Assembly (NCBI GenBank): GCA_001779955.1
Contig: MFES01000038.1
Location: 27,676-38,179 of the forward strand
Origin: Candidatus Doudnabacteria bacterium RIFCSPHIGHO2_02_FULL_46_11
Lineage (GTDB): Bacteria; Patescibacteriota; Doudnabacteria; UBA920; 2-02-FULL-46-11
Direction of reading: 5' to 3'
Length of the DNA stretch: 10,504 nt
The notes below the pieces were generated by a model. The model saw only the letters and a list, made by a program, of their open reading frames with translations, had not been told where the DNA came from and searched no databases. Position 1 is the first letter of the stretch, and each line of letters begins with the position of its first letter. The translations under genes and the position numbers were made by a program. Of the stretch, positions 1 to 4,991 are shown piece by piece.

Positions 1-1199
1 TTGATTCGGTTTACGACTTGCACCGCGGCGTTGTGGCCTATGTCAGAGTGGTTGACGGTAAAATTTCAAAAAACGAGGATATCAGAATGATCGGCAGCGG
101 CGAGAAAGTTACGGCCATAGATGTAGGCTATTTTAAACCGAAACTTGTTTCGAGTCCGGCTATAAATACCGGCGAGGTCGGATTTATTGTAACCGGCCTT
201 CGCGACGTGCGCGGCGCTCGGGTTGGCGACACGGTTACCAGGCTCAAATCGCAGGCCAGCCCTCTGCCCGGGTACAAGGAAATTCAGCCTATGGTTTATG
301 CCGATATGTTTCCGGTGAGCGGCGAAGAGTATCCGGAATTGCGCGAGGCTGTTGAGAAATTAAGCCTCAACGACGCCTCCTTGAGCTTTGAGCCGGAGCA
401 TATTCCCTCGCTCGGGCACGGCTTTAGGATGGGCTTTTTGGGCTTATTGCACATGGATATTGTTCAAGAAAGGCTGTCGCGCGAATTTAACGTGGATGTG
501 ATTGCCACGGCGCCGTCCGTTGCTTATAAGGTGATTATGCGGGCCGGTGAAACAATTATTGCCAAAAGCGCCGCTGACCTGCCCGACCCTTCCGCTATTG
601 CGAGCATTGAGGAACCGTGGGCGGAAATGAACATTGTTACTCCGGAAACTTATGTCGGCGGGATAATGGAGCTTATTACTTCGCGCCGAGGGATACTCGG
701 CAACGTTGAATATATCAGCGCTGGCCGGGTGAATGTTCATGCTAAAGTCCCGCTAGCCTCGGTCATCATAGATTTTTATGATCGGCTAAAATCCATTTCC
801 TCGGGTTACGCCTCGCTCAATTATGAGGTCAGGGAATACAAAGCCGATGACCTGGTGAAAATAGATATTTTGGTGGGCGGCGAGCAGGTTGAAGCGCTTT
901 CGACCATCGTCCACAGAAGCGAGGCGGAAATGGTTGGCCGGCAAATTACCGAAAAGCTAAAGGAATTAATTCCAAAACAGCAGTTTGAAATTCCGGTACA
1001 GGCGGCCATAGGCGGAAAAATTATCGCCCGCGAAACAATCAAGGCTTTCCGCAAGGACGTTACCGGATATTTGTATGGCGGCGACGTAACCCGCAAAATG
1101 AAACTTTTGAAAAAGCAAAAGATTGGCAAAAAAAGGATGAAACAAGTGGGCAAAATTTCAATCCCTCAAGAAGCGTTTCTTGCCGTACTGAAAAAATAG
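1..1199 (+). CDS. lepA: Elongation factor 4 (LepA), C-terminal two thirds; 5' end outside the window
   Basis: LepA is a ribosome-bound translational GTPase related to EF-G that acts on stalled or mis-translocated ribosomes and in initiation. The reading frame is open at the left edge (first full codon at base 3), so the N-terminal GTPase domain is missing and about 399 residues are visible. They begin in domain II (DSVYDLHRGVVAYVRV) and pass through EF-G-like domains III and V (LSLNDASLSFEPE, GFRMGFLGLLHMDIVQERL). They end in the LepA-specific C-terminal domain (LIPKQQFEIPVQAAIGGKII, YGGDVTRKMKLLKKQKIGKK, IPQEAFLAVL). These blocks are diagnostic and collinear with E. coli LepA, and the end falls at the usual place, at TAG 1197-1199. 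A hairpin lies 8 nt after the stop. No frameshift is visible. Confidence 0.97.
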   Translation, partial: DSVYDLHRGVVAYVRVVDGKISKNEDIRMIGSGEKVTAIDVGYFKPKLVSSPAINTGEVGFIVTGLRDVRGARVGDTVTRLKSQASPLPGYKEIQPMVYADMFPVSGEEYPELREAVEKLSLNDASLSFEPEHIPSLGHGFRMGFLGLLHMDIVQERLSREFNVDVIATAPSVAYKVIMRAGETIIAKSAADLPDPSAIASIEEPWAEMNIVTPETYVGGIMELITSRRGILGNVEYISAGRVNVHAKVPLASVIIDFYDRLKSISSGYASLNYEVREYKADDLVKIDILVGGEQVEALSTIVHRSEAEMVGRQITEKLKELIPKQQFEIPVQAAIGGKIIARETIKAFRKDVTGYLYGGDVTRKMKLLKKQKIGKKRMKQVGKISIPQEAFLAVLKK

Positions 1200-1207
1200 A
1201 AATGGCA

Positions 1208-1232
1208 AGGCCGGTCTCCGTGAGACCGGCCT
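1208..1232. terminator. Hairpin between convergent lepA and the minus-strand 55-aa ORF
   Basis: AGGCCGGTCTC (1208-1218) pairs perfectly with GAGACCGGCCT (1222-1232) across the 3-nt loop CGT. It starts 8 nt past the lepA stop and about 20 nt past the stop of the minus-strand small ORF. On the minus strand the stem is followed by TTGCCATTTCTATTTTTT, a loose U-tract. On the + strand no T-run follows. A shared convergent terminator is the simplest reading. Confidence 0.6.
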
Positions 1233-1252
1233 CAAGCCGCGCCGCGCTGCCA

Positions 1253-1420
1253 TCACGGGCTGCTGACCTGTGCGATCAATATCGCAAACAGGAAGATATT
1301 GCGGGCACTGTCGCTTAACTCCCTCGCCCTGTCCGTGTCCTTCCTCGTGACCGCGAGCGACTGGAGGATCGTGGCGCAAACGACGAGTGCGCACACCGCG
1401 ACTATGCTAATCGGTGACAT
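1253..1420 (-). CDS. Small membrane protein (55 aa), unrecognised
   Basis: Read on the minus strand, ATG at 1420-1418 is preceded by AAAGGAGATCAG, a strong Shine-Dalgarno with 5 nt between GGAG and the start, and by a consensus promoter further upstream. The 55-residue product begins MSPISIVAVCALVVCATILQ. A hydrophobic segment (about residues 4-24) is followed by a charged stretch (TRKDTDRARELSDSARN) and a second hydrophobic segment (about 41-52, NIFLFAILIAQV), ending at TGA. Two short membrane-crossing or membrane-lying helices joined by a charged linker are predicted. A hairpin follows the stop. The codons are richer in GC than those of its neighbours (many GTC, CTC, GCG and AGG). I do not recognise the family. 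Size and hydrophobicity resemble type I toxin peptides or phage/stress micro-proteins, but no antitoxin RNA is evident. Confidence 0.62.
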   Translation of the reverse strand: MSPISIVAVCALVVCATILQSLAVTRKDTDRARELSDSARNIFLFAILIAQVSSP

Positions 1421-1444
1421 CTGATCTCCTTTGTTTATTGGGTC

Positions 1445-1461
1445 GATCGCAAGAGGCGATC
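1445..1461. repeat. Short inverted repeat at the predicted transcription start of the 55-aa ORF
   Basis: GATCGC (1445-1450) and GCGATC (1456-1461) are perfect inverted copies separated by AAGAG. The repeat lies just downstream of the minus-strand -10 box, spanning the expected start site near 1460. It could be an operator or a 5'-UTR stem that protects the mRNA; the sequence does not decide which. Confidence 0.4.
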
Positions 1462-1466
1462 ATATT

Positions 1467-1495
1467 ATTATATATGATAATTGAAGAAATGTCAA
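1467..1495 (-). promoter_or_regulatory. Consensus sigma-70 promoter for the 55-aa ORF
   Basis: On the minus strand TTGACA (1495-1490) is followed by exactly 17 nt and then TATAAT (1472-1467), a full match to the housekeeping sigma consensus. The start site is expected near 1460, giving a leader of about 40 nt before the SD and ATG at 1420. It is the best promoter in the window. Confidence 0.8.
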
Positions 1496-1502
1496 GCTGG
1501 CC

Positions 1503-1531
1503 TTGGATATCAATAAAACTTAGTCTAAAAT
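1503..1531 (+). promoter_or_regulatory. Promoter for the 32-aa ORF and possibly the PH-domain operon
   Basis: TTGGAT (1503-1508), a 17-nt spacer and TAAAAT (1526-1531) lie back to back with the minus-strand promoter. The start site would fall about 7 nt after the -10, near 1538. That is the A of the ATG of the 32-aa ORF, predicting a leaderless transcript. Confidence 0.5.
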
Positions 1532-1537
1532 GATTTT

Positions 1538-1636
1538 ATGAGGCGGGTAAACAAAAAACTAATTATAGCCGTATATGTAATAATGATCGGGGCGATGCTG
1601 GTTTTTACGCTGATTCCGCTTCTGAGCGCTTTATAA
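1538..1636 (+). CDS. Very small single-pass membrane protein (32 aa), unrecognised
   Basis: ATG 1538 to TAA 1634-1636 encodes MRRVNKKLIIAVYVIMIGAM followed by LVFTLIPLLSAL. A basic N-terminus (RRVNKK) precedes one hydrophobic helix that fills the rest of the protein, so a single membrane span with the N-terminus inside is expected. There is no Shine-Dalgarno. A -35/-10 pair with 17-nt spacing ends 6 nt before the ATG, which fits leaderless translation. The topology resembles small DUF4044-type proteins (basic head, one helix), but no motif allows assignment. It points towards the PH-domain membrane protein 127 bp downstream and could share its transcript. It could also be a chance ORF. Confidence 0.45.
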   Translation: MRRVNKKLIIAVYVIMIGAMLVFTLIPLLSAL

Positions 1637-1648
1637 AGGTAGCCGATG

Positions 1649-1745
1649 CCAATATACGAATGCTTACTGATGATACGAATAAATATTCGAATGAAACTAA
1701 TATTTGTGGCATTAGCATTGCATTAGTATCATTCGTATCGATTGG
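1649..1745. repeat. Nested AT-rich inverted repeat before the PH-domain gene
   Basis: CCAATATACGAATG (1649-1662) is the inverted match of CATTCGTATCGATTGG (1730-1745), with a 2-nt bulge. Inside it, AATGAAACTAAT (1690-1701) matches ATTAGTATCATT (1722-1733) at 11 of 12 positions. GATACGAAT (1672-1680) also mirrors ATTCGTATC (1731-1739). The unit ATACGAAT or ATTCGAAT occurs three times in the left half. The arms compete, so alternative folds exist. It ends 18 nt before the PH-domain start codon. It may be a repeat element or a leader structure. Confidence 0.55.
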
Positions 1746-1763
1746 TAGATTAGAATTGAGACC

Positions 1764-2306
1764 ATGCGAGTTTTTGAAATAGATTTTCATGACAATGAAA
1801 AAATTGTGCTTAAGGTGCGCCAGCACTGGATAATTTTACTTTGGCCGATTTGGAAATTTTTGCTGGTTTCGAGCCTGGGAGTGGTTGGGCTGTATTATTA
1901 CGGAGATCGTTTTGATTTATTATTGGGCATGTTATTATTTGTAACTTGGCTCCTTATTGCTTTTGATCTTTCTTTGCATGATTTTTTTCGCTGGTATTTA
2001 AACGTGTATATAGTTACAAACCAACGCATTATAAACGTAACGCACACCACAATTTTTAGGAGGCAGACTACGGAAGCGCCGCTGGGCCGCGTTCAGGACG
2101 TAACCCATAAAACTTTGGGTTTTATTTCCATGCTTTTTAACTATGGCGACGTGATAGTACAAACCGCCGGGCACCAAACGCTTATTCACTTTGAAATGGT
2201 GCCTAAACCAAAAAACATTCATAGGGAAATAACCCGGGTTGTGGCTAATTACCATCATCAGCCGATTTTCGAGAACAAACCGAAATTCATACAGGAAAGT
2301 GTTTGA
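1764..2306 (+). CDS. Bacterial PH-domain (bPH2 / YdbS-YdbT-like) membrane protein
   Basis: The 180-residue protein has two predicted membrane helices (about residues 22-46 and 51-69), followed by a cytosolic domain at about 75-163. That domain carries hallmarks of the bacterial PH-like fold (DUF304 / bPH2): YIVTNQRIINV, the EAPLGRVQDVTHKTLGF strand-turn, and YGDVIVQTAG. Members of this family are membrane-anchored proteins whose biochemical role is mostly undefined; YdbT-type proteins have been linked to envelope functions. ATG 1764 is chosen because it opens the conserved charged N-terminus (EIDFHDNEKIVLKVRQHW). It has only a weak SD. A perfect 36-bp palindrome begins 10 nt after the TGA stop. 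The short C-terminal tail (NYHHQPIFENKPKF) shows no motif. Confidence 0.83.
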   Translation: MRVFEIDFHDNEKIVLKVRQHWIILLWPIWKFLLVSSLGVVGLYYYGDRFDLLLGMLLFVTWLLIAFDLSLHDFFRWYLNVYIVTNQRIINVTHTTIFRRQTTEAPLGRVQDVTHKTLGFISMLFNYGDVIVQTAGHQTLIHFEMVPKPKNIHREITRVVANYHHQPIFENKPKFIQESV

Positions 2307-2316
2307 TTATATCTTC

Positions 2317-2352
2317 TAGCGCACCTGTTCACGGCCGTGAACAGGTGCGCTA
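2317..2352. repeat. Perfect 36-bp palindrome (copy 1) between the PH-domain and FtsB-like genes
   Basis: The left arm TAGCGCACCTGTTCACGG (2317-2334) is matched base for base by its reverse complement at 2335-2352, with no spacer. As RNA it gives a 16-bp stem with a GGCC tetraloop. No T-run follows on either strand, so it is not a textbook intrinsic terminator. It ends 11 nt before the FtsB-like ATG. Its length, TA ends and core (GTTnACGnnCGTnAAC) recur in the palindrome at 4817-4852. Confidence 0.9.
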
Positions 2353-2363
2353 AACACGGTACT

Positions 2364-2741
2364 ATGCACAAATTTTTTCATTCAAAGCTTTTCATTTTTT
2401 TTCTTGTCATTTTTTTGACGCTTAGTGTAACGGCGCTTTTTCGTGAAATCACGGATACGCTTAAAGTAAAAAAAGAAATTGCTAAGCTTGAGCAGGAAGC
2501 GCGCGCGCTTGAGTCTAAAAATCAGGATCTCAAAAATATTGTCGGTTACTTGAACAGCCCGGCGTACAAGGAGAAGGCCGCTCGTGAAAATCTCAATTTA
2601 AAGAGCGAGGGCGAAGTAGCCGTAGCTTTGCCGTCTGATGAGAGCAGTATTGACTCGCAGGAAACTATAGATGGGGCGAGCCACGGCCCAAAAGATAATA
2701 TGCTAAAATGGTGGAAATACTTTTTTGAGCGCAAACAATAA
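2364..2741 (+). CDS. FtsB/DivIC-like septum formation initiator
   Basis: This 125-residue bitopic protein has a short basic N-terminus, one membrane helix (about residues 9-26), a coiled coil (31-65, KVKKEIAKLEQEARALESKN) and then NSPAYKEKAARENLNLKSEGEVAVALP. The last block is the characteristic FtsB/DivIC segment following the coiled coil. FtsB-type proteins join FtsL and FtsQ in the divisome and help activate septal peptidoglycan synthesis. A linker and an aromatic tail (KWWKYFF) follow. ATG 2364 is preferred: an in-frame GTG at 2337 lies inside the palindrome and would add nine residues (NRCAKHGT...) unlike a membrane-protein N-terminus. No SD is seen. The stop TAA directly abuts the ATG of the foldase gene, so the two are probably translationally coupled. 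The exact paralogue (FtsB or DivIC) cannot be fixed. Confidence 0.82.
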   Translation: MHKFFHSKLFIFFLVIFLTLSVTALFREITDTLKVKKEIAKLEQEARALESKNQDLKNIVGYLNSPAYKEKAARENLNLKSEGEVAVALPSDESSIDSQETIDGASHGPKDNMLKWWKYFFERKQ

Positions 2742-3563
2742 ATGATAGTTAAAAAGCAAAAATCTTTAATTATAACCCTGGGAATTTTAGTTTTTTTGGG
2801 CGGTCTGTCAGCCTCTTATTTCGCTTTGGGCAATAAACTTCCTTGGGGCGCAAAAGTCTGGCTTAAAATTGCCAGGCAAGTTCCGGTGCCTGTGGCTAGT
2901 GTCGGTGGCCTGGGAGTTAAATATTCGGCGCTGGCTGCGGCAGAGAGCCTTGATATTAAAAACCCGCTTGATTTTGTAATCAAACAGGCCTCAATTTTAG
3001 CCTTGGCCAGAAAGGCCGGCCTCGATGTTTCGGATGACGATGTTGCCGATATGCGTGAGACTATGATTACATCCTGGAATATGGACAACACTTCATTTTT
3101 AAATTTAATTGCGGAAAAAAAGATAACAGACGATGTTTTTGATGAAGTTTTCGTCAAGCCTGAAGTAGCCCGCGACCTGCTTGGCCTAAAAATAAATAAA
3201 CTTGAAGGGGATGTTACCGAGGTCGAGAATAAGCTTCGGCAAGGAGAGGATTTTGCCGCTCTGGCGCGAGTTTATTCCGATGATTTAGTAACCGCGCCTT
3301 TGGGCGGGGATGCCGGTTTTGTGGCGGAATATGAGATATACGCCGGTGTCTGGGATCGTTCGCGCGAATTGAAGAAAGGTGACTGGGCCGGGCCTATTAA
3401 CACGCCGGACGGCTATATGTTTGTCCAAAGGCTGGAACAGCAGCGTAGCCAAGGCGATTCGCCGGAAAAACTGCATTTGCGCATAATTCTTATCGAGTCG
3501 GTTGATTTTGATACCTGGCTTGATGACCAAATTGAAGGTTTGAAGGTAAGAATTTATATTTAA
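2742..3563 (+). CDS. Membrane-anchored peptidyl-prolyl isomerase (PpiC/parvulin type)
   Basis: The 273-residue protein has a basic N-terminus (MIVKKQK) and a membrane helix (about 9-29). A helical SurA/PrsA-like chaperone region (about 50-150) is followed by a parvulin domain (about 158-235) with VENKLRQGEDFAALARVYSD, PLGGDAGFV, ELKKGDWAGPI and DGYMFVQRLE. These match the PpiC order: helix, GGDLG-like turn, G-E/D-x-x-x-P-I strand, and G-Y-x-x-x-x strand. Such proteins fold secreted proteins outside the membrane, which fits the SecA encoded in the same window. It starts directly after the stop of the FtsB-like gene and has no SD of its own. A short C-terminal helix follows the domain. Whether it has isomerase activity or only acts as a chaperone cannot be read from the sequence. 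Confidence 0.85.
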   Translation: MIVKKQKSLIITLGILVFLGGLSASYFALGNKLPWGAKVWLKIARQVPVPVASVGGLGVKYSALAAAESLDIKNPLDFVIKQASILALARKAGLDVSDDDVADMRETMITSWNMDNTSFLNLIAEKKITDDVFDEVFVKPEVARDLLGLKINKLEGDVTEVENKLRQGEDFAALARVYSDDLVTAPLGGDAGFVAEYEIYAGVWDRSRELKKGDWAGPINTPDGYMFVQRLEQQRSQGDSPEKLHLRIILIESVDFDTWLDDQIEGLKVRIYI

Positions 3564-3579
3564 GGCAGGCGGAGGCACG

Positions 3580-3679
3580 CCCCCACACCAAGTTGCAGGG
3601 TTAGTATAGTGGTAGTACGATTGCTTCCCAAGCAATAAGTGCGAGTTCGATTCTCGTACCCTGCTCCATGGTGTGGGGG
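3580..3679. repeat. Perfect 11-bp inverted repeat enclosing tRNA-Gly
   Basis: CCCCCACACCA (3580-3590) and TGGTGTGGGGG (3669-3679) are perfect inverted copies. They lie 4 nt before the first base of the tRNA and immediately after its CCA. Pairing can extend outward by a G-T wobble and one more C-G. In a transcript the arms would form a helix coaxial with the acceptor stem. It is not a terminator, because no T-run follows. Confidence 0.85.
3595..3668 (+). tRNA. tRNA-Gly, anticodon CCC, CCA encoded
   Basis: A full cloverleaf is visible. The acceptor stem is GCAGGGT (3595-3601) with ACCCTGC (3658-3664). The D stem is GTAT/GTAC. The anticodon stem is ATTGC/GCAAT with loop TTCCCAA (anticodon CCC, reading GGG). 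The T arm is GCGAG-TTCGATT-CTCGT. The discriminator T (3665) and an encoded CCA (3666-3668) follow. It lies 31 nt after the foldase stop, probably on the same transcript. Confidence 0.96.
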
Positions 3680-3702
3680 TGAAATTCCCGCTACCCGCTC
3701 CA
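3675..3702 (+). pseudogene. Remnant of a tRNA-Gly 3' end (T arm, acceptor strand, CCA)
   Basis: GGGGG-TGAAATT-CCCGC (3675-3691) has exactly the 5+7+5 size of a T arm, with one stem mismatch and a loop altered from TTCGATT. TACCCGC (3692-3698), T and CCA (3700-3702) follow. The last 15 bases closely match the 3' end of bacterial tRNA-Gly genes such as E. coli glyT (ATTCCCGCTGCCCGCTCCA). No matching 5' half (GCGGGTA) occurs nearby. It partly overlaps the right arm of the inverted repeat. It is either a decayed second tRNA-Gly or an attachment-site-like duplicate. Confidence 0.6.
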
Positions 3703-3707
3703 AAAAT

Positions 3708-4139
3708 ATGTCGATCGAAGTACCTAATCAATTGGATGCAGAAATAGAACGTCACAGTGAAGCGTTAGCTGAGCGGTTATACAAAACTTGTTTACCTAAG
3801 ATCAAAAAAGAATTAGAGGATTTAGGTTATGAGTTGCGTGATTATGATAAAACAAGGTTATTATTAATCTGCCGCGAAGTTTGCTATGACTTTGAACGTC
3901 TGCTTCCAATGATCCAAACGAACAGGGAGGCGTGGGGCGCCACCGTTTTTTTATTCGATCAAGAAATAGAGGAGCGTTTCTATCAGTGGCTTATACAACA
4001 CGGAGATCAGCAAATTTCCGATAAGTTGACAAAAAGATGGGAGGAGACGGTGCAACGGGATCAAAAAAAGTATAAGCAGGGTATAGAGCAGTCAGAAAGG
4101 TGGGCGCGAGGAGAAGACGGTGGGGGTGATGATAAATAA
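3708..4139 (+). CDS. Hypothetical protein (143 aa), charged and helical
   Basis: I do not recognise this protein. ATG 3708 (MSIEVPNQLDAEIERHSEAL) is chosen because the longer open frame upstream runs through the tRNA-Gly gene and its remnant. The product is soluble, with no membrane segment or signal peptide. It has many Glu, Lys, Arg and Gln residues and long predicted helices (RHSEALAERLYKTCLPKIKK, FDQEIEERFYQWLIQHGDQQ). It ends in a low-complexity tail (WARGEDGGGDDK). No catalytic or metal-binding motif stands out. No SD is present. The stop is 5 nt before truB, so it is probably cotranscribed with it. Codon use is somewhat more AT-rich and less biased than in truB, which may mean a recent or fast-evolving gene. 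Confidence 0.65.
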   Translation: MSIEVPNQLDAEIERHSEALAERLYKTCLPKIKKELEDLGYELRDYDKTRLLLICREVCYDFERLLPMIQTNREAWGATVFLFDQEIEERFYQWLIQHGDQQISDKLTKRWEETVQRDQKKYKQGIEQSERWARGEDGGGDDK

Positions 4140-4144
4140 CAACA

Positions 4145-4819
4145 ATGCAAGGCTTTTACTTAATCAACAAACCGGCTGGGCCGACTTCGCATGATGTTGT
4201 TGACCGATTGCGCGAGATCACCGGCGAAAAAACAATCGGGCATGCCGGCACGCTTGACCCGCAGGCCTGCGGGCTTTTAATTATCGCCGTAGGCCGCGAA
4301 TACACTAAGCAAATTGCCAAGTTTGTCGGAATGGATAAAGAGTATGAAGCTGAAATAACTTTCGGGAAAACAAGTACCACCTACGACGCCGAGGGCAAAC
4401 TTACGGAGGTTTCGGGCCAAGCGCCGAGTAAAGAGCAAATTGAACAGGTGTTAAAATCACTTGAAGGCGAGGTTATGCAGACACCGCCGATTTTTTCCGC
4501 TAAACGAGTCAAGGGCAAAAAAGCCTACCAGTTGGCCCGCGAAGGCAAGCCCGTTGACCTCGAACCGGTGCGGGTAACAATTTATTACATCAAACTGATA
4601 AAATATAAATATCCGAAACTTGAGATTTTAACCAAAGTTTCTTCAGGTACATATATCCGCGCTCTGGCTAACGAAATCGGACTCACTCTTAATGTAGGTG
4701 GGTACTTAACCGCCCTTAAGCGTACAAAAGTGGGCGAATTTTATTTAAAAGACGCTATTGACTTGGATCACATAACCGCGACAGAAGACTTGGTAAAAGT
4801 AAAAATTGAAGCACCCTAA
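4145..4819 (+). CDS. truB: tRNA pseudouridine(55) synthase TruB, short form
   Basis: TruB converts U55 in the T loop of tRNAs to pseudouridine. The N-terminus (GFYLINKPAGPTSHDVVDRL) and the catalytic motif GHAGTLDPQACGLL (Asp38 as nucleophile) are unmistakable. They are followed by YEAEITFGKTSTTYDAEG, QTPPIFSAKRVKGKKAYQLA and the RNA-contacting SSGTYIRALANEIG. At 224 residues it is much shorter than E. coli TruB (314) and stops soon after the catalytic domain, so the C-terminal PUA domain is absent or vestigial. ATG 4145 fits the family start. There is no SD, and the upstream gene ends 5 nt before. The stop codon TAA is the first three bases of a perfect 36-bp palindrome, which probably closes the transcription unit. 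Confidence 0.96.
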   Translation: MQGFYLINKPAGPTSHDVVDRLREITGEKTIGHAGTLDPQACGLLIIAVGREYTKQIAKFVGMDKEYEAEITFGKTSTTYDAEGKLTEVSGQAPSKEQIEQVLKSLEGEVMQTPPIFSAKRVKGKKAYQLAREGKPVDLEPVRVTIYYIKLIKYKYPKLEILTKVSSGTYIRALANEIGLTLNVGGYLTALKRTKVGEFYLKDAIDLDHITATEDLVKVKIEAP

Positions 4820-4852
4820 TCAACTGGTTGACGATCGTCAACCAGTTGATTA
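4817..4852. repeat. Perfect 36-bp palindrome (copy 2) starting at the truB stop codon
   Basis: TAATCAACTGGTTGACGA (4817-4834) is followed at once by its exact reverse complement (4835-4852). The first three bases are the truB TAA. RNA would form a 16-bp stem with a GATC loop. No T-run follows on either side. It has the same length and TA ends as the palindrome at 2317-2352. The arms agree at 10 of 18 positions (TAnnnnACnnGTTnACGn), and every difference is mirrored in the other arm, so symmetry is kept. Confidence 0.9.
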
Positions 4853-4899
4853 CAACTAAAGTATAGTCATCGTTTACGGTCTAGCCCGCTAATTAAGTC

Positions 4900-4928
4900 T
4901 GGAATTTTTCATTAATATATTGTATAAT
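4900..4928 (+). promoter_or_regulatory. Probable promoter of the tRNA-fragment / tRNA-Thr cluster
   Basis: TATAAT (4923-4928) is a perfect -10. With a 17-nt spacer the -35 is TGGAAT (4900-4905), only three matches to TTGACA. Transcription would start near 4935 and run through the tRNA fragments to tRNA-Thr and probably on to the 52-aa and patatin genes, since no other promoter or terminator was found between. Confidence 0.5.
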
Positions 4929-4937
4929 TGAAGCGTA

Positions 4938-4986
4938 CCCGCTTAGTTCCCGCCAGGGGCGGATCAGCCTTGGGCTGACAGTGATC
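4938..4986. repeat. Fragment CCCGCTTAGTT followed by two GC-rich hairpins
   Basis: CCCGCTTAGTT (4938-4948) is an exact copy of 5150-5160, where it forms the 5' end of a tRNA-like half. It is followed by CCGCC-AGG-GGCGG (4950-4962) and TCAGCC-TTG-GGCTGA (4964-4978), with GATCA/TGATC (4962-4966, 4982-4986) able to enclose the second. This fills the predicted 5' leader of the tRNA cluster. Confidence 0.6.
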
Positions 4987-4991
4987 ATTTA

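Noticed and set aside
1158..1394. Minus-strand 78-codon open frame over the lepA end
   Set aside because: It lacks an SD and is rich in Arg/Pro/Gly as expected for a wrong frame. The 55-aa frame on the same strand has promoter, SD and hydrophobic segments.
2337..2363. GTG start inside palindrome 1 for the FtsB-like gene
   Set aside because: It adds nine polar residues before the basic N-terminus and begins within the palindrome; the ATG at 2364 fits the family better.
3639..3707. Upstream extension of the 143-aa hypothetical protein
   Set aside because: The extension translates the tRNA-Gly 3' part and the tRNA remnant; the start at 3708 is more credible.
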